DNA from: Micropruina glycogenica
GTDB lineage: Bacteria > Actinomycetota > Actinomycetes > Propionibacteriales > Propionibacteriaceae
Reading direction: 5' to 3'
Length of the DNA: 64,000 nt
Assembly: GCF_900289045.1 (NCBI RefSeq)
Contig: NZ_LT985188.1
Location: 2,790,001-2,854,000 of the forward strand
In this document: piece by piece, positions 8,944-18,622 of the stretch
Layout: each line of letters starts with the position of its first letter
How positions within the stretch are numbered: position 1 is the first letter of the stretch
Notes under the pieces: model-generated
Seen by the model: only the letters and a program-made list of their open reading frames with translations
Told to the model about the DNA's origin: nothing
The model's database searches: none
Translations under genes and position numbers: made by a program

Positions 8944-9357
8944 TCACTGCCATGCCTGCGGGGCGTCGTGCGGAAGCACCATCATGGGATGCCCGGTGTA
9001 ACAAACGTTCGGATTTCGATTGTGCGGGCCGTACGCACTGAAACTGTGCCGCACGACGAGGTAGCAGCCCGTCCCGAACCAGGCTCCCTCAACCCAAGCG
9101 TCCTGCCGAGCCCCGTTCGGCCATTCCAGTACGGCCTTGGTTCCGCGCCGGGCACGCTGGTAGCTGTTGACCACGTGGGCGATCCGAACGTCCGCCCTCG
9201 TCTGGGCTTCAAGGGCCCAGCCCCAAGACTCGAACAGTCGGGCATCCCGTCGCCTAAGAGCGTTCACTCTGATGACGACAAAGAGGACTACGACCGTGGC
9301 GATCAGGCAGACGGCCAGCAGGGCGGGGGCGACCCTTGGCATAGCCATGTGTACCAC
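8944..9357 (-). CDS. Small membrane-anchored protein of unknown function
   Basis: 137 residues. One hydrophobic segment near the N terminus (PALLAVCLIATVVVLFVVI, about residues 11-29) is followed by a basic RRRD stop-transfer and a soluble domain of about 100 residues rich in Trp and with two cysteines. The N-terminal anchor and normal codon bias suggest a real gene. I do not recognise the family. It is the last protein gene before tRNA-Arg, and the 168 bp between it and the carbonic anhydrase start hold nothing recognisable. Confidence 0.55.
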   Translation of the reverse strand: MVHMAMPRVAPALLAVCLIATVVVLFVVIRVNALRRRDARLFESWGWALEAQTRADVRIAHVVNSYQRARRGTKAVLEWPNGARQDAWVEGAWFGTGCYLVVRHSFSAYGPHNRNPNVCYTGHPMMVLPHDAPQAWQ

Positions 9358-9436
9358 GGGCCGGGGGTATGGACAGAGAGAGCTTGTTCAGTCAGGATCT
9401 CATGGTGCGTTGATCGCGACACTGAGCGATCATCTG

Positions 9437-9512
9437 TGGCGCGCCCGGAGGGATTCGAACCCCCAACCTTCTGATCCGTAGTCAGATGCTCTATCCGTTA
9501 AGCTACGGGCGC
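9437..9512 (-). tRNA. tRNA-Arg (anticodon ACG)
   Basis: A complete cloverleaf reads on the minus strand: acceptor GCGCCCG/CGGGCGC, D-arm with AGCTTAACGGATAGAGC, anticodon loop CTACGGA (anticodon ACG, decoding CGN after inosine modification), and T-loop GGTTCGAATCC. A G discriminator and an encoded CCA end it at 9437. It is transcribed away from pckG. Confidence 0.96.
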
Positions 9513-9676
9513 TCGGGACGGGCTTCACGTGAGCGAAGCACCGGCGTCTGACTGTAGTTCATCGAGCGCGCGGCGTCCAAACTCGCTTTGCCACCAGGGG
9601 CCCTGCGGGTGAGGCAGGATGGAACCAGCACAGCGCACGACCCTGCACCGACGCGGGTCGAAAAGGAGTATCCGCC

Positions 9677-11515
9677 ATGCCGATTCAGGCCGCAGACATC
9701 GTCGCCGCCGCCCCCACCGATACCACCAAGGCCCTGGTCGACTGGGTGGTCGGAGTCGCCGAACTGACTCAGCCCGACTCCGTGTATTGGTGCGACGGCT
9801 CCGAGGCTGAGCGTGACCGGCTGTGCGCCGAGATGATCGAGTCGGGCACGTTCATCGCGCTCAACCCCGAGAAGCGTCCCAACAGCTTTCTGGCCCGCTC
9901 GGCGCCCTCGGACGTCGCCCGCGTCGAGTCACGCACGTTCATCTGCTCCGAGCGCGAAGAAGACGCCGGGCCGACCAACAACTGGGCCGATCCGGCACAA
10001 ATGAAGCAGACCCTGGCCGGGGTGTTCGACGGCAGCATGCGCGGCCGCACCATGTATGTGATTCCGTTTTCGATGGGCCCGCTCGGCGGCAACATCTCGA
10101 AGCTGGGTATCGAGATCACCGACTCGCCGTACGTTGTGGTGAACATGCGCATCATGACCCGCATGGGGGCCGAGCCGCTGGCCCGCATCGGTGCCGGCGA
10201 GTACTGGGTGCCCGCGGTGCATTCGGTGGGCTACCCGCTGGTCGACGCCGACGGCAACACCCGCGACGACGTGCCCTGGCCGTGCAGCGACGACAAGTAC
10301 ATCACCCACTTTCCCGAAACCCGCGAGATCTGGAGCTACGGCTCGGGCTACGGCGGCAACGCGCTGCTGGGCAAGAAGTGTTACGCACTGCGCATCGCGT
10401 CGGTGCTGGCCCACGACGAGGGCTGGCTGGCCGAGCACATGCTGATTCTGAAGATCACCGGCCCCGACGGCCGGGTTTATCACCTGACCGCCGCGTTCCC
10501 ATCGGCCTGCGGCAAAACGAACCTGGCCATGCTGCGGCCGACCATTCCCGGGTGGAAGGTCGAAACCATCGGCGACGACATCGCCTGGATGCGTCCCGGC
10601 CCCGACGGACGGCTGTACGCCATCAACCCCGAGGCGGGGTTCTTCGGCGTCGCCCCGTTCACCTCGGAGAAGACCAACCCGACGGCGCTGCACTCGCTGG
10701 CGCACGACACGATCTTCACCAACGTGGCGCTCACCGACGACGGCGACATCTGGTGGGAGGGCATGACCGATGAGAAGCCCGCGCATCTGATCGACTGGCA
10801 GGGCAACGACTGGACGCCCGAGGCGACCACACCCGCCGCGCACCCCAACAGCCGGTTCACGGTGCACGCCTCGCACGCCGAATCGATCGCCGACGAGTGG
10901 CAAGATCCGGCCGGTGTGCCGATCGACGTGATTCTGTTCGGCGGTCGGCGCGCCACCAACGTGCCGCTGATCACCGAAACCTACGACTGGCCACAGGGCG
11001 TCTTCGTGGGCGCCACGGTCAGTAGTGAGCAGACCGCGGCCGCCGAAGGAGCGGTCGGTGCCCTGCGGCGCGACCCGTTCGCGATGCTGCCGTTCTGCGG
11101 CTACAACATGGCCGACTACTGGGCACACTGGCTTCGTGTCGGCGAAACCCTCGGCGACAAGGCGCCTCGCGTGTTTCAGGTGAACTGGTTCCGCAAGGAC
11201 GATGAGGGCAAGTTCCTGTGGCCCGGCTTCGGTGACAACAGCCGCGCCATCGAGTGGGCGCTGCGCCGCGTCAACGGCGAGGTCGACGCCGTCGACGTGA
11301 TCAACGGACGCCAACCCAAGCGCGAAGACCTGAACCTCGACGGCCTCACCATCACCGACGAGCAACTGGACGAGCTGTTCGCGCTCGACCCCGCCGCCTG
11401 GGCCGCCGAGGCCGACCTCACCGAGCAGTACTTCGCCCAGTTCGGCGATGCCCTGCCGGCCGAGCTGACCGCACAACTGACCGCGCTGCGCGAGAGGATC
11501 GCCGCGGCGTCCTGA
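9677..11515 (+). CDS. pckG: Phosphoenolpyruvate carboxykinase (GTP)
   Basis: 612 residues, the normal length for GTP-dependent PEPCK. It catalyses oxaloacetate + GTP to PEP + CO2 + GDP, the first committed step of gluconeogenesis, in the cytoplasm. The kinase-1a P-loop FPSACGKTN lies near residues 274-282 with Cys278 and Lys280, and the kinase-2 region GDDIAWM follows. Substrate-loop elements such as [11 protein letters not shown] and [11 protein letters not shown] are intact. The start is fixed by AAAAGGAG nine bases before ATG 9677. It is a single-gene unit divergent from tRNA-Arg; a family B/C repeat cluster follows the stop. Confidence 0.98.
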   Translation: MPIQAADIVAAAPTDTTKALVDWVVGVAELTQPDSVYWCDGSEAERDRLCAEMIESGTFIALNPEKRPNSFLARSAPSDVARVESRTFICSEREEDAGPTNNWADPAQMKQTLAGVFDGSMRGRTMYVIPFSMGPLGGNISKLGIEITDSPYVVVNMRIMTRMGAEPLARIGAGEYWVPAVHSVGYPLVDADGNTRDDVPWPCSDDKYITHFPETREIWSYGSGYGGNALLGKKCYALRIASVLAHDEGWLAEHMLILKITGPDGRVYHLTAAFPSACGKTNLAMLRPTIPGWKVETIGDDIAWMRPGPDGRLYAINPEAGFFGVAPFTSEKTNPTALHSLAHDTIFTNVALTDDGDIWWEGMTDEKPAHLIDWQGNDWTPEATTPAAHPNSRFTVHASHAESIADEWQDPAGVPIDVILFGGRRATNVPLITETYDWPQGVFVGATVSSEQTAAAEGAVGALRRDPFAMLPFCGYNMADYWAHWLRVGETLGDKAPRVFQVNWFRKDDEGKFLWPGFGDNSRAIEWALRRVNGEVDAVDVINGRQPKREDLNLDGLTITDEQLDELFALDPAAWAAEADLTEQYFAQFGDALPAELTAQLTALRERIAAAS

Positions 11516-11550
11516 AACTCCGGCGGTCGGTCGCGATTTGGAAGCGGACG

Positions 11551-11820
11551 TTGGTTGAGCTTGTCGAAGCCCTCTACCGTCGAGCCTGCCGATACCCGGT
11601 GAGGAGGGTGATTTCGTCATCCCGGCGAACGCCGGGATCTCAGGGACTGACGATCCTTTCCTCAGCCCGGCGAATACTGGGTCTGCGGCTGGCGACCCTT
11701 CCGTCAGCGCGGCGAATACTGGGTCTGCGGCTGGGGACCCTTGCGTCATCTCGGCGGATGTCGGGATGTCTGCGGCTGGGGAGGCTTGCGTCATCCCGGC
11801 GAATACTGGGATCTCCGAAC
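11551..11820. repeat. Cluster of family B and family C repeats
   Basis: After pckG there is one family B pair (TTGGTTGAGCTTGTCGAAG at about 11553, reverse partner near 11585). It is followed by five successive units related to CATCCCGGCGAACGCCGGGAT between 11615 and 11820. The first and last units keep the hairpin; the middle three are diverged and share GCGAATACTGGGTCTGCGG. This looks like local amplification and decay of a hairpin repeat. Confidence 0.8.
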
Positions 11821-11831
11821 TAGCAGGCCGG

Positions 11832-11874
11832 GTTATCCACAGTATAAAGAGCACCAAATCAGCTTGTGGATAAC
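11832..11874. other. Inverted pair of DnaA-box-like sequences around an AT-rich spacer
   Basis: GTTATCCACA (11832-11841) and its exact complement TGTGGATAAC (11865-11874) flank a 23-base spacer with TATAAAGA. Each arm contains a perfect TTATCCACA, the bacterial DnaA-box consensus. It lies 48 bp before the DUF222/HNH gene and may be a promoter/operator or a DNA-target site rather than a replication origin, since no dnaA, dnaN or box cluster is near. Confidence 0.5.
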
Positions 11875-11921
11875 TGTACACGTGTTCGAAACTGTCAGCA
11901 GGTCTGCGTAGGGTTGCGTCT

Positions 11922-13265
11922 ATGGAGTTGACCTTCGAGCAGCTGGACGATGCGGCCCTGGTGGCTGTGATCGATGCTGCCGTGTCGGCTCTGACCGATG
12001 ACCGGGTCCGGCTCCAGAACGGTCAGCAGCGGCTGCAACTGTTGGTTGATGCGGTGCGGTTGGATGCGCGGTTGTCGGCGTGGCGGTCGGCGTTGGCGGC
12101 CGAGGTGGAACAGTCCGGGGTGGCGGTGGCCGAGCATGGCACCTCCACCGTCACCTGGCTGGCCGACGCTACCTGCATGACGCGTCGTGCGGCGGGCCGG
12201 TTGGTGATCGAGGGGCAACGACTGACCCGGTTCCCGACCGTCGCAGCCGCCGCAGCCGAAGGGTGCGTGCTGCCCGAACAGGCCCAGGCGATCACGCAGG
12301 TGCTGGACGGGCTGCCCACCGATTTCGACACCGGCCAGTTGCGGCAGGCCGAAGAGCTGATGGTGGGGTTCGCCGACACCCACAACGCCCACGACCTGCG
12401 CAGCCTGTCGCGCTACCTGGTGGAGGTGCTCGACCCCGACACGGTCCAGGCGCGGGAAGCGGCCCGGTTGGAACGCGACCTGCGCGCCGCGAAGCACAAC
12501 CGGCACTTGAGTTTCGACAGTGACGGTCACGGATCGGTCCGCATCAGAGGCAGCCTGCCGGTGGTTGATGCGGAACCGTTCATTCGGCTGATCGACAGCT
12601 ACACCGCCCACGCCGCGCGTGGCATCGACCGGCTCGACCCCCTGGCCGAAACCACCACACCGGCACAACGCCGGGCCGACGCACTCACCGCCATGATCGA
12701 CCGGCACCTGGCCCAGTCGTTGGCGCCCAGTCACGGTGGCGACCGGCCACGCGTCGTGGTCGCTATGTCGTATGACGTGCTGGTGAAAACCGCCACCGAC
12801 GCCGGCCTGCTGCACGGTCACCTGCTCGGCACGGCCGAGCCGATCGCCGCCTCGACGCTTCGGCAGTTGCTGTGCGACGCCGACATCATGCCCACCGTGC
12901 TCGGGTCACGCTCTGCGGTGCTGGATGTGGGCCGTGCGCAACGGCTCGTCACCCCCGCCATCCGCGCAGCCCTCGAAATCCGAGACGGCGGGTGCGTGTT
13001 CCCCGGCTGCGACACGGCACCGAACGCCTGCCACGCCCACCACATCATGCCCTGGTGGGCCGGCGGCGTGACCGCCCTGCACAACCTCGTCCTGGTCTGC
13101 CCCCACCACCACGGCATCATCGAACCCAGCCACAACCCCACAGCAGACCGCTGGCAAGTACGACTACCAGCGAACGGCCCGGCCCACGTCATCCCACCCC
13201 GACACGTCGACCCCAAACAAACACCACGAATCCACAACCGCTTCACCGCACCCATGCGCACCTGA
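11922..13265 (+). CDS. DUF222 domain protein with C-terminal HNH nuclease domain
   Basis: 447 residues. The N-terminal two thirds are the alpha-helical DUF222 domain common in actinobacteria. The C terminus has the HNH core: CVFPGCD (Cys358, Cys363), then HAHHIMPWWAGG and LHNLVLVCPHHH. This gives the zinc cysteines, the catalytic histidines and the central asparagine. Such proteins occur in many diverged copies per genome and are suspected of being mobile or self-spreading; their target is not established. It is preceded by an inverted pair of TTATCCACA sequences. Confidence 0.9.
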   Translation: MELTFEQLDDAALVAVIDAAVSALTDDRVRLQNGQQRLQLLVDAVRLDARLSAWRSALAAEVEQSGVAVAEHGTSTVTWLADATCMTRRAAGRLVIEGQRLTRFPTVAAAAAEGCVLPEQAQAITQVLDGLPTDFDTGQLRQAEELMVGFADTHNAHDLRSLSRYLVEVLDPDTVQAREAARLERDLRAAKHNRHLSFDSDGHGSVRIRGSLPVVDAEPFIRLIDSYTAHAARGIDRLDPLAETTTPAQRRADALTAMIDRHLAQSLAPSHGGDRPRVVVAMSYDVLVKTATDAGLLHGHLLGTAEPIAASTLRQLLCDADIMPTVLGSRSAVLDVGRAQRLVTPAIRAALEIRDGGCVFPGCDTAPNACHAHHIMPWWAGGVTALHNLVLVCPHHHGIIEPSHNPTADRWQVRLPANGPAHVIPPRHVDPKQTPRIHNRFTAPMRT

Positions 13266-13406
13266 TCGACTTCGGAGCGCGAGCAGTGGATCGCAGGGGC
13301 GATGAGATGCCGGCTTTGCCCGCGCATCGAGCGACTCTATGGGTCGAAAGAATGGCGCCGCCCAGGCCGACGTCGTCCGCATGAGATGGCTGACTAGGCT
13401 ACCCGT

Positions 13407-13994
13407 ATGCCCATTACCCAGCGCGCCGTTCTGCTAGCGGCCGGACTATCGCTGCTCGCCGCCTGCACCGCGACGCCGTCCGCCACTGCACCGGCGACGA
13501 GCGCCGGCCCGGCGATCACGGCCCCCGCCGCGCCGTCGTCGGCCTCCCCCACGGCAACGACCACGACCGAAGCGGCCGCGGCCTGCCCGTCGGGCGAATA
13601 CACGATGACCTCGTTCGCAGCGACCGGCACCAACGGCGCGCTCGGTAAGGGCAAGGGCGGCGACGTGTCGGCCGAGTTCGAGAACGGTCGCTACGATATC
13701 GACTTCGACGACGACGAGCCGATCGCGCTCACGCTCGATGACGACACGTGCGAGTTGTTGGTCGACGGCAGCATCGAGGGCACCTACACCGGCACCGGCG
13801 AGAACCTCACGTTCACCCGGGGCAGGGTCGAGGGCACGGCGAAGCTGAGGCACCAGGGCGAATCGCGAAGTCTGTTGATCGAGCAGATAGCGAAGGTGCT
13901 CGGCCTGAGCGGCAAGGGTTCGGCCACCTGCGCAGGCGACAACCTCACGCTCACCGTGGGCAAGACCACCGTCGAACTGGTGCGTGACCGCTGA
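13407..13994 (+). CDS. Small secreted lipoprotein of unknown function
   Basis: 195 residues. The signal peptide ends at lipobox LAAC with Cys20, followed by an Ala/Pro/Ser/Thr-rich linker to about residue 62. The remaining domain of about 130 residues is acidic, with alternating beta-strand patterns (ENGRYDIDFDDDEPIAL, GTYTGTGENLTF) and two further cysteines (in DDTCEL and SATCAG) that could form a disulfide. No enzymatic motif is visible. It is a monocistronic gene between the HNH gene and a family B repeat. Confidence 0.75.
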   Translation: MPITQRAVLLAAGLSLLAACTATPSATAPATSAGPAITAPAAPSSASPTATTTTEAAAACPSGEYTMTSFAATGTNGALGKGKGGDVSAEFENGRYDIDFDDDEPIALTLDDDTCELLVDGSIEGTYTGTGENLTFTRGRVEGTAKLRHQGESRSLLIEQIAKVLGLSGKGSATCAGDNLTLTVGKTTVELVRDR

Positions 13995-14010
13995 GAAAGC
14001 GCTGACTTGG

Positions 14011-14070
14011 CTGGTCGAGCTTGTCGAGACCCTTCGCGGCCAAGGGCTTCCAACAACCTCAACCAACGAC
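14011..14070. repeat. Family B repeat between convergent genes
   Basis: CTGGTCGAGCTTGTCGAGACC at 14011 and a reverse partner CAACCTCAACCAACGAC near 14055-14072 lie in the 96-bp gap between convergent genes. This position suits a bidirectional terminator. Confidence 0.65.
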
Positions 14071-14090
14071 CCGCGCTGATCCCGGCGTTG

Positions 14091-15284
14091 TCAGGTTTGC
14101 TCAACGGCGGACGGCTCCGGGTACAGCCGTAGCGCCACCAGCCGGGCCGCGCAGGCCTGCCGCACGTCGTCTTCGGCTTTGTCGCGCAAACCTTCGCGCA
14201 GTGTGGGGTCGGTCGCCGAAACCACGGCGAAGTAGAAGCCCGAGAACACGGCGAGAAAACCCGACACTCGCAGATGCTGCAGGGTCAGGGCGTAGGCGTA
14301 CCGCTCGGTGCCCCACTGCAGCAGAACGTGTGGCTGCGCCTGCGTCCAGGCCTGCACCACCTGCGCGTTCACCGTAAACACCCCGAACACCACGAAGAAC
14401 ACGAACACCGCCAGCCCCACCACGGTGGCGATGGTCAGCTTGCTGATCACCATGACCAAACGCAGGTTGCGCTCCTGATCACGCGTCAACGGGCACACCG
14501 CCGGCAAGTCGACGGCGCCGCCCTGCAGCGGCGTGCCCTGCACCAGCCGACTCAACTCGGCGTCGTCGTCGAACCGGGCCAGCGCATCGAGGTCGAGCCC
14601 ACGAGTGTGCAGAAACAACCAGCCCATAAAGATGAACAAGCCGATCGCCAACAGGTACGCCCACGGCGACAGGCCACCGAACGCCTGCCAGAGTTCGCCG
14701 GTGAAGAACAAGAACCCCACCACGCCCAGCAGCAGTGGCAAGGTGCGGCCCAGGGCCGCACCACCGGCCATGAACGACGACACCATGCGACGCCACAGCC
14801 ACGGCACGAGCGCCATCACGCCGCTGTAGGCGAGCAGGTTCACCACCGCGAACAAGATCAGTTGCCCGGCGAACATCACGATGGCCGCGGCCAGTGCCAC
14901 CCACGGGCCCGGAATCTCTTCCCCGTCGAGGATCAGCGGGTCGTGCGCGACCAGCAGCACCGCCAGGCTGGGCACCGCCAAGAAGGCGGTGGTCTCGACC
15001 CAGGTGATGCGCTCCGGCGGTGTCAGCGGACGGCGGTGGCGCACCAGGTTGCCCAGCACCCAGGTGACGAGCACCACGCCCACCGAGATGGCGACCGTCA
15101 CCCACACGTTGGCCGCCAGGCTCGGCACCTCGAAGAGCATCACCAGCAGAAAGGCGACCGTCATCCAGCGGGCCAGCCGGGCGGCCCGTCGGCGGCGCAT
15201 CGAGGTGCCTTCGAGCAGCGCCGACAGGCCACGCCGTGAGAACCAGCGCTCGACGTCGTGAGTCGGTGACCGGGCCACCCTCAC
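14091..15284 (-). CDS. Integral membrane protein of unknown function, coupled to the UvrA-like gene
   Basis: 397 residues from GTG 15284, which overlaps the stop of the UvrA-like gene by four bases (GTGA), suggesting translational coupling. About seven hydrophobic segments are visible: two near residues 38-80, two at 95-150, two at 180-230 and one at about 290-315. A cytoplasmic loop of roughly 60 residues lies between the sixth and seventh. The N terminus is basic (MRRRRAAR). I do not recognise a family. The coupling hints at a shared function with the UvrA-like ATPase, but this is inference. Confidence 0.7.
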   Translation of the reverse strand: MRVARSPTHDVERWFSRRGLSALLEGTSMRRRRAARLARWMTVAFLLVMLFEVPSLAANVWVTVAISVGVVLVTWVLGNLVRHRRPLTPPERITWVETTAFLAVPSLAVLLVAHDPLILDGEEIPGPWVALAAAIVMFAGQLILFAVVNLLAYSGVMALVPWLWRRMVSSFMAGGAALGRTLPLLLGVVGFLFFTGELWQAFGGLSPWAYLLAIGLFIFMGWLFLHTRGLDLDALARFDDDAELSRLVQGTPLQGGAVDLPAVCPLTRDQERNLRLVMVISKLTIATVVGLAVFVFFVVFGVFTVNAQVVQAWTQAQPHVLLQWGTERYAYALTLQHLRVSGFLAVFSGFYFAVVSATDPTLREGLRDKAEDDVRQACAARLVALRLYPEPSAVEQT

Positions 15285-17638
15285 GCCCCCACGTAGGCCG
15301 CCAGGTGCTGCCCGGTGAGCGTCGCGGCGTCTGCCACCAGCTCGGCCGGCGTGCCCTCGAACACCACTCGTCCGCCGTCGTGACCCGCGCCGGGGCCCAG
15401 ATCGACGATCCAGTCGGCGTGCGCCATGACGGCCAGATTGTGTTCGACCACGATCACCGACTTACCGGCCTCGACCAGCCGATCGAGCAGGCCAAGCAGG
15501 TTCTCGACGTCGGCCAGGTGCAACCCGGTGGTGGGCTCGTCCAACACGTAGGTGCCGCCCTTGTTCGACATGTGCGTGGCCAGCTTGAGTCGCTGCCGCT
15601 CGCCGCCCGACAACGTGGTGAGCGGCTGGCCCAGGCTGAGGTAACCCAACCCGACGTCGCTCAACCGTTGCAGAATCGCATGCGCCGCGGGCAACTTCGC
15701 CTCACCCTCGGCGAAGAACCGCTCCGCCTCGCTGACCGGGAGGTCGAGCACGTCGGCGATGCTGAGCCCGGCCAGGGTGTACTCGAGCACGGCCGGCTGA
15801 AACCTTCGGCCCTCGCACGCCTCGCACACCGTTGACACCGTGGCCAGCACCGACAGGTCGGTGTAGATCACGCCCGCACCGTTGCACGCCGGGCAGGCCC
15901 CCTCGGAGTTCGCACTGAACAGGGCCGGCTTCACCCCGTTGGCCTTGGCGAACGCCTTGCGAATCGGTTCGAGCAGGCCGGTGTAGGTGGCCGGGTTGCT
16001 GCGCCGCGACCCCTTGATCGGGCTCTGGTCGATCGAGACCACACCCGCGCCCAGCGGAATCGAGCCGTGCACGAGCGAACTCTTGCCCGACCCGGCAACC
16101 CCGGTGACCACCACCAGCACTCCGAGCGGCAGGTCGACGTCGACGTCACGCAGGTTGTTGGTGCTGGCGCCGCGAATCTCGAGCACCCCTGAGGCCCGAC
16201 GCACCGACTGCTTGACGCTCACCTTGTCGTCCAGGTGGCGCCCGGTGACGGTATCGCTGGCGCGCAGCCCGTCCGTGGTGCCCTCGAAGCACACCCGGCC
16301 GCCCTGCGAACCGGCACCCGGCCCCAGGTCGACCACATGGTCGGCGATGGCGATGGTCTCGGGTTCGTGCTCGACCACCAGCACCGTGTTGCCCTTGTCG
16401 CGCAGCCGCAGCAGCAGGTCGTTCATGCGCTGCACGTCGTGCGGGTGCAGGCCGGCGGTGGGTTCGTCGAACACATACGTGACGTCGGTGAGTGACGAGC
16501 CGAGGTGCCTGATCATCTTGGTGCGCTGCGCCTCGCCCCCCGACAGGCTGCCCGAGGGCCGCGCCAGCGAGAGGTAACCCAGGCCGATCTCGACGAACGC
16601 CTGCAGCAGGTCGGCCAGTGCGCCCACCAGCGGGGCGACGGACGGCTCGTCGAGGCTCGTGACCCACTCGGCCAGGTCGGTGATCTGCATGGCGCACGCG
16701 TCGGCAATGTTGATCCCTTTGACCTTGGACGAGCGCGCCTCGGGCGCCAGCCGGGTGCCCGCACAGTCGGGGCAGTCGGTGAAGGTGACCGCCCGCTCGA
16801 CGAACGCCCTGATGTGCGGCTGCATCGACTCGACATCTTTGGCCAGCATCGACTTCTGGATCTTCGGGATCAGACCCTCGAAGGTGACGTTGATGCCCTC
16901 GACCTTGATGCGGGTCGGCTCTTTGTACAGCAGGTCGTGCAACTGCCGCTTGGTGAAGTTCTTGATCGGCTGGTCCGGGTCGAAGAAGCCGCTGGCACGG
17001 TAGATGCGGCCGTACCACCCCTCCATCGAGTACCCGGGTATCAGCAGCGCGCCCTCGTTGAGTGACAGATTCTCGTCGTACAGGGCGGTGCGGTCGAAGT
17101 CGGTGACGCTGCCCCGCCCTTCGCACCGCGGGCACATGCCACCCAGTTGGCTGAAGGTGGCCTTCTGGGCCATGGTCTTGTCGCCCCGCTGCACCGTGAC
17201 CGCACCGCTGGCGGTGACGGACGGCACGTTGAACGAGTAGGCGGTCGGGGGGCCGATCTGCGGGTCGCCCAGTCGGCTGAACAGAATGCGCAGCAAGGCG
17301 TTGGCGTCGGTGACCGTGCCCACCGTCGAGCGCGGATTGGCGCCGATGCGTTCCTGGTCGACGATGATCGCTGTGGTCAGCCCGTCCAGCAGGTCGACGT
17401 CGGGGCGGGCCAGGCTGGGCATGAAGCCCTGCAGAAACGCCGAGTACGTTTCGTTGATCAGCCGCTGGCTCTCGGCGGCCACCGTGCCGAACACCAGCGA
17501 GCTCTTGCCCGAACCCGACACCCCGGTGAACACAGTGAGGCGGCGTTTGGGCAGCTCGACGTCGATGTTCTGCAGGTTGTTCTCGCGGGCACCCTGCACC
17601 CTGATCATGTCGTGGCTGTCGGCCGGCTGCTGTGGCAT
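15281..17638 (-). CDS. UvrA-like ABC ATPase (short UvrA paralogue)
   Basis: 785 residues from ATG 17638, with AAGGTAGGG upstream. The tandem ATPase layout is that of UvrA: Walker A GVSGSGKS near residue 40 and GVAGSGKS near 515, and signatures [11 protein letters not shown] and [10 protein letters not shown]. Zinc-binding cysteine pairs are present ([16 protein letters not shown] with CEACEGRR). At 785 residues it is about 150 shorter than housekeeping UvrA (about 950). It therefore belongs with UvrA2/DrrC-type paralogues that are linked to tolerance of DNA-binding drugs or to DNA damage. No uvrB or uvrC is near. Confidence 0.88.
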   Translation of the reverse strand: MPQQPADSHDMIRVQGARENNLQNIDVELPKRRLTVFTGVSGSGKSSLVFGTVAAESQRLINETYSAFLQGFMPSLARPDVDLLDGLTTAIIVDQERIGANPRSTVGTVTDANALLRILFSRLGDPQIGPPTAYSFNVPSVTASGAVTVQRGDKTMAQKATFSQLGGMCPRCEGRGSVTDFDRTALYDENLSLNEGALLIPGYSMEGWYGRIYRASGFFDPDQPIKNFTKRQLHDLLYKEPTRIKVEGINVTFEGLIPKIQKSMLAKDVESMQPHIRAFVERAVTFTDCPDCAGTRLAPEARSSKVKGINIADACAMQITDLAEWVTSLDEPSVAPLVGALADLLQAFVEIGLGYLSLARPSGSLSGGEAQRTKMIRHLGSSLTDVTYVFDEPTAGLHPHDVQRMNDLLLRLRDKGNTVLVVEHEPETIAIADHVVDLGPGAGSQGGRVCFEGTTDGLRASDTVTGRHLDDKVSVKQSVRRASGVLEIRGASTNNLRDVDVDLPLGVLVVVTGVAGSGKSSLVHGSIPLGAGVVSIDQSPIKGSRRSNPATYTGLLEPIRKAFAKANGVKPALFSANSEGACPACNGAGVIYTDLSVLATVSTVCEACEGRRFQPAVLEYTLAGLSIADVLDLPVSEAERFFAEGEAKLPAAHAILQRLSDVGLGYLSLGQPLTTLSGGERQRLKLATHMSNKGGTYVLDEPTTGLHLADVENLLGLLDRLVEAGKSVIVVEHNLAVMAHADWIVDLGPGAGHDGGRVVFEGTPAELVADAATLTGQHLAAYVGA

Positions 17639-17684
17639 TGCCCTACCTTGTCGTACCGGTGGTGGTCGAGACCAGCACGAGGGG

Positions 17685-18110
17685 TCAGGCTGCGGGCGCC
17701 ACGGCGGCGAGGGCGTCCACCACCTCGTCGCGACGCGCGGCCCCCACGATGCGGTGCCGCACCGCTCCCCCGGCGTCCAGCACCAGCACGGTGGGCGTAC
17801 GGGTGATGCCGAAACGCTCCACCAGGTCGAGGCGGTGCTCGGCGTCGATGTCGACGTGCCCCACGGACGGCTGCTCACCGGTCACCTCGGCGAGCAGCTT
17901 GTGGGTGGCGCGGCAGGGCGCGCAGACGGTCGCCGAGAACTGCACGAACGTGGCGGCACGGCCAAGCGGCTCGCCGAGTTGATCGGCGTCCAAGCGGGGC
18001 GAACCGTCGTCGACTCGGACGGCCCGAGCACGTCCGTCGGTCAGCGCCCGATACCCGCCGAAGGAGAGCGCCACCGCCACAGCCGCGAGCACAATCCAGA
18101 GGCCGGTCAT
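17685..18110 (-). CDS. Membrane-anchored thioredoxin-fold protein
   Basis: 141 residues. One N-terminal transmembrane segment (GLWIVLAAVAVALSFGGY) is followed by a thioredoxin domain with redox motif CAPC (Cys63, Cys66) in FSATVCAPCRATH and the cis-proline region RTPTVLVLD. The domain should face the outside of the membrane. The ATG at 18110 overlaps the stop of the DUF4395 gene (ATGA), so the two are co-translated. Pairing of this thioredoxin with DUF4395 is common in actinobacteria; partners and direction of electron flow are not known. Confidence 0.87.
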   Translation of the reverse strand: MTGLWIVLAAVAVALSFGGYRALTDGRARAVRVDDGSPRLDADQLGEPLGRAATFVQFSATVCAPCRATHKLLAEVTGEQPSVGHVDIDAEHRLDLVERFGITRTPTVLVLDAGGAVRHRIVGAARRDEVVDALAAVAPAA

Positions 18111-18553
18111 CGGGCGAGCACCCGCTTGCCGAGCAGGTACAGCTCGCAACCGAGGCAGAAGTTGAAGAGTGCGTTGAGCAGGGCGGCCACCAGGGCGAGC
18201 CCGATCGCCGCGTAGAACAGCGTCGTCCAGCCCGCGAGCGCACCGATCACGCCGACCACGGCGAACGCCAGGCCGACCGCCTGCGCGAACCGGGGCGGGC
18301 CGGCGGGCTCGAGCTCGGCCGGGGCGCCCAAGCGTGGGCGGACGGCGGTGCGGAACAGCCACGACCACGGCTGGTAACTCAGGCCCGCCAGTGCGCCGGC
18401 CCCGAAGGCCAGGGCCTGCACGATCAGCACCGGCAGGCCGGCGACCGGCCCGAGCAGCAGCGCGGCGATCAACAGGGCGGCGGTGACTGAGGCCACGAAA
18501 CGCAGGCCGCGCGGGTCGACGAGCCGTACAGCAACGGTGGCGGTGTGTGACAT
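18107..18553 (-). CDS. DUF4395 membrane protein
   Basis: 148 residues from ATG 18553, chosen because AAGGGTC lies nine bases upstream. Four hydrophobic segments are visible. The C-terminal stretch NFCLGCELYLLG carries two cysteines (CLGC) next to a membrane segment, the hallmark of DUF4395. It is first in a two-gene unit with the thioredoxin-fold protein, and the cysteines are plausible redox partners for its CAPC motif. Upstream, 18554-18622 contains no gene and ends at the amino-acid ABC ATPase stop. Confidence 0.85.
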   Translation of the reverse strand: MSHTATVAVRLVDPRGLRFVASVTAALLIAALLLGPVAGLPVLIVQALAFGAGALAGLSYQPWSWLFRTAVRPRLGAPAELEPAGPPRFAQAVGLAFAVVGVIGALAGWTTLFYAAIGLALVAALLNALFNFCLGCELYLLGKRVLAR

Positions 18554-18622
18554 CGGCGAAGACCCTTCGAAGCGTTTTCCCAATGGTATCATCATTGACT
18601 TGGGGGCTTCGCCGCGCTGGGG

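Noticed and set aside
11832-11874. Possible chromosomal replication origin (DnaA boxes)
   Set aside because: Only two boxes are present and there is no dnaA, dnaN, parA or box cluster nearby; a regulatory or target site is more likely.
9929-11881. 650-residue minus-strand open frame
   Set aside because: It is opposite pckG, and its first 100 residues are family C repeat sequence.
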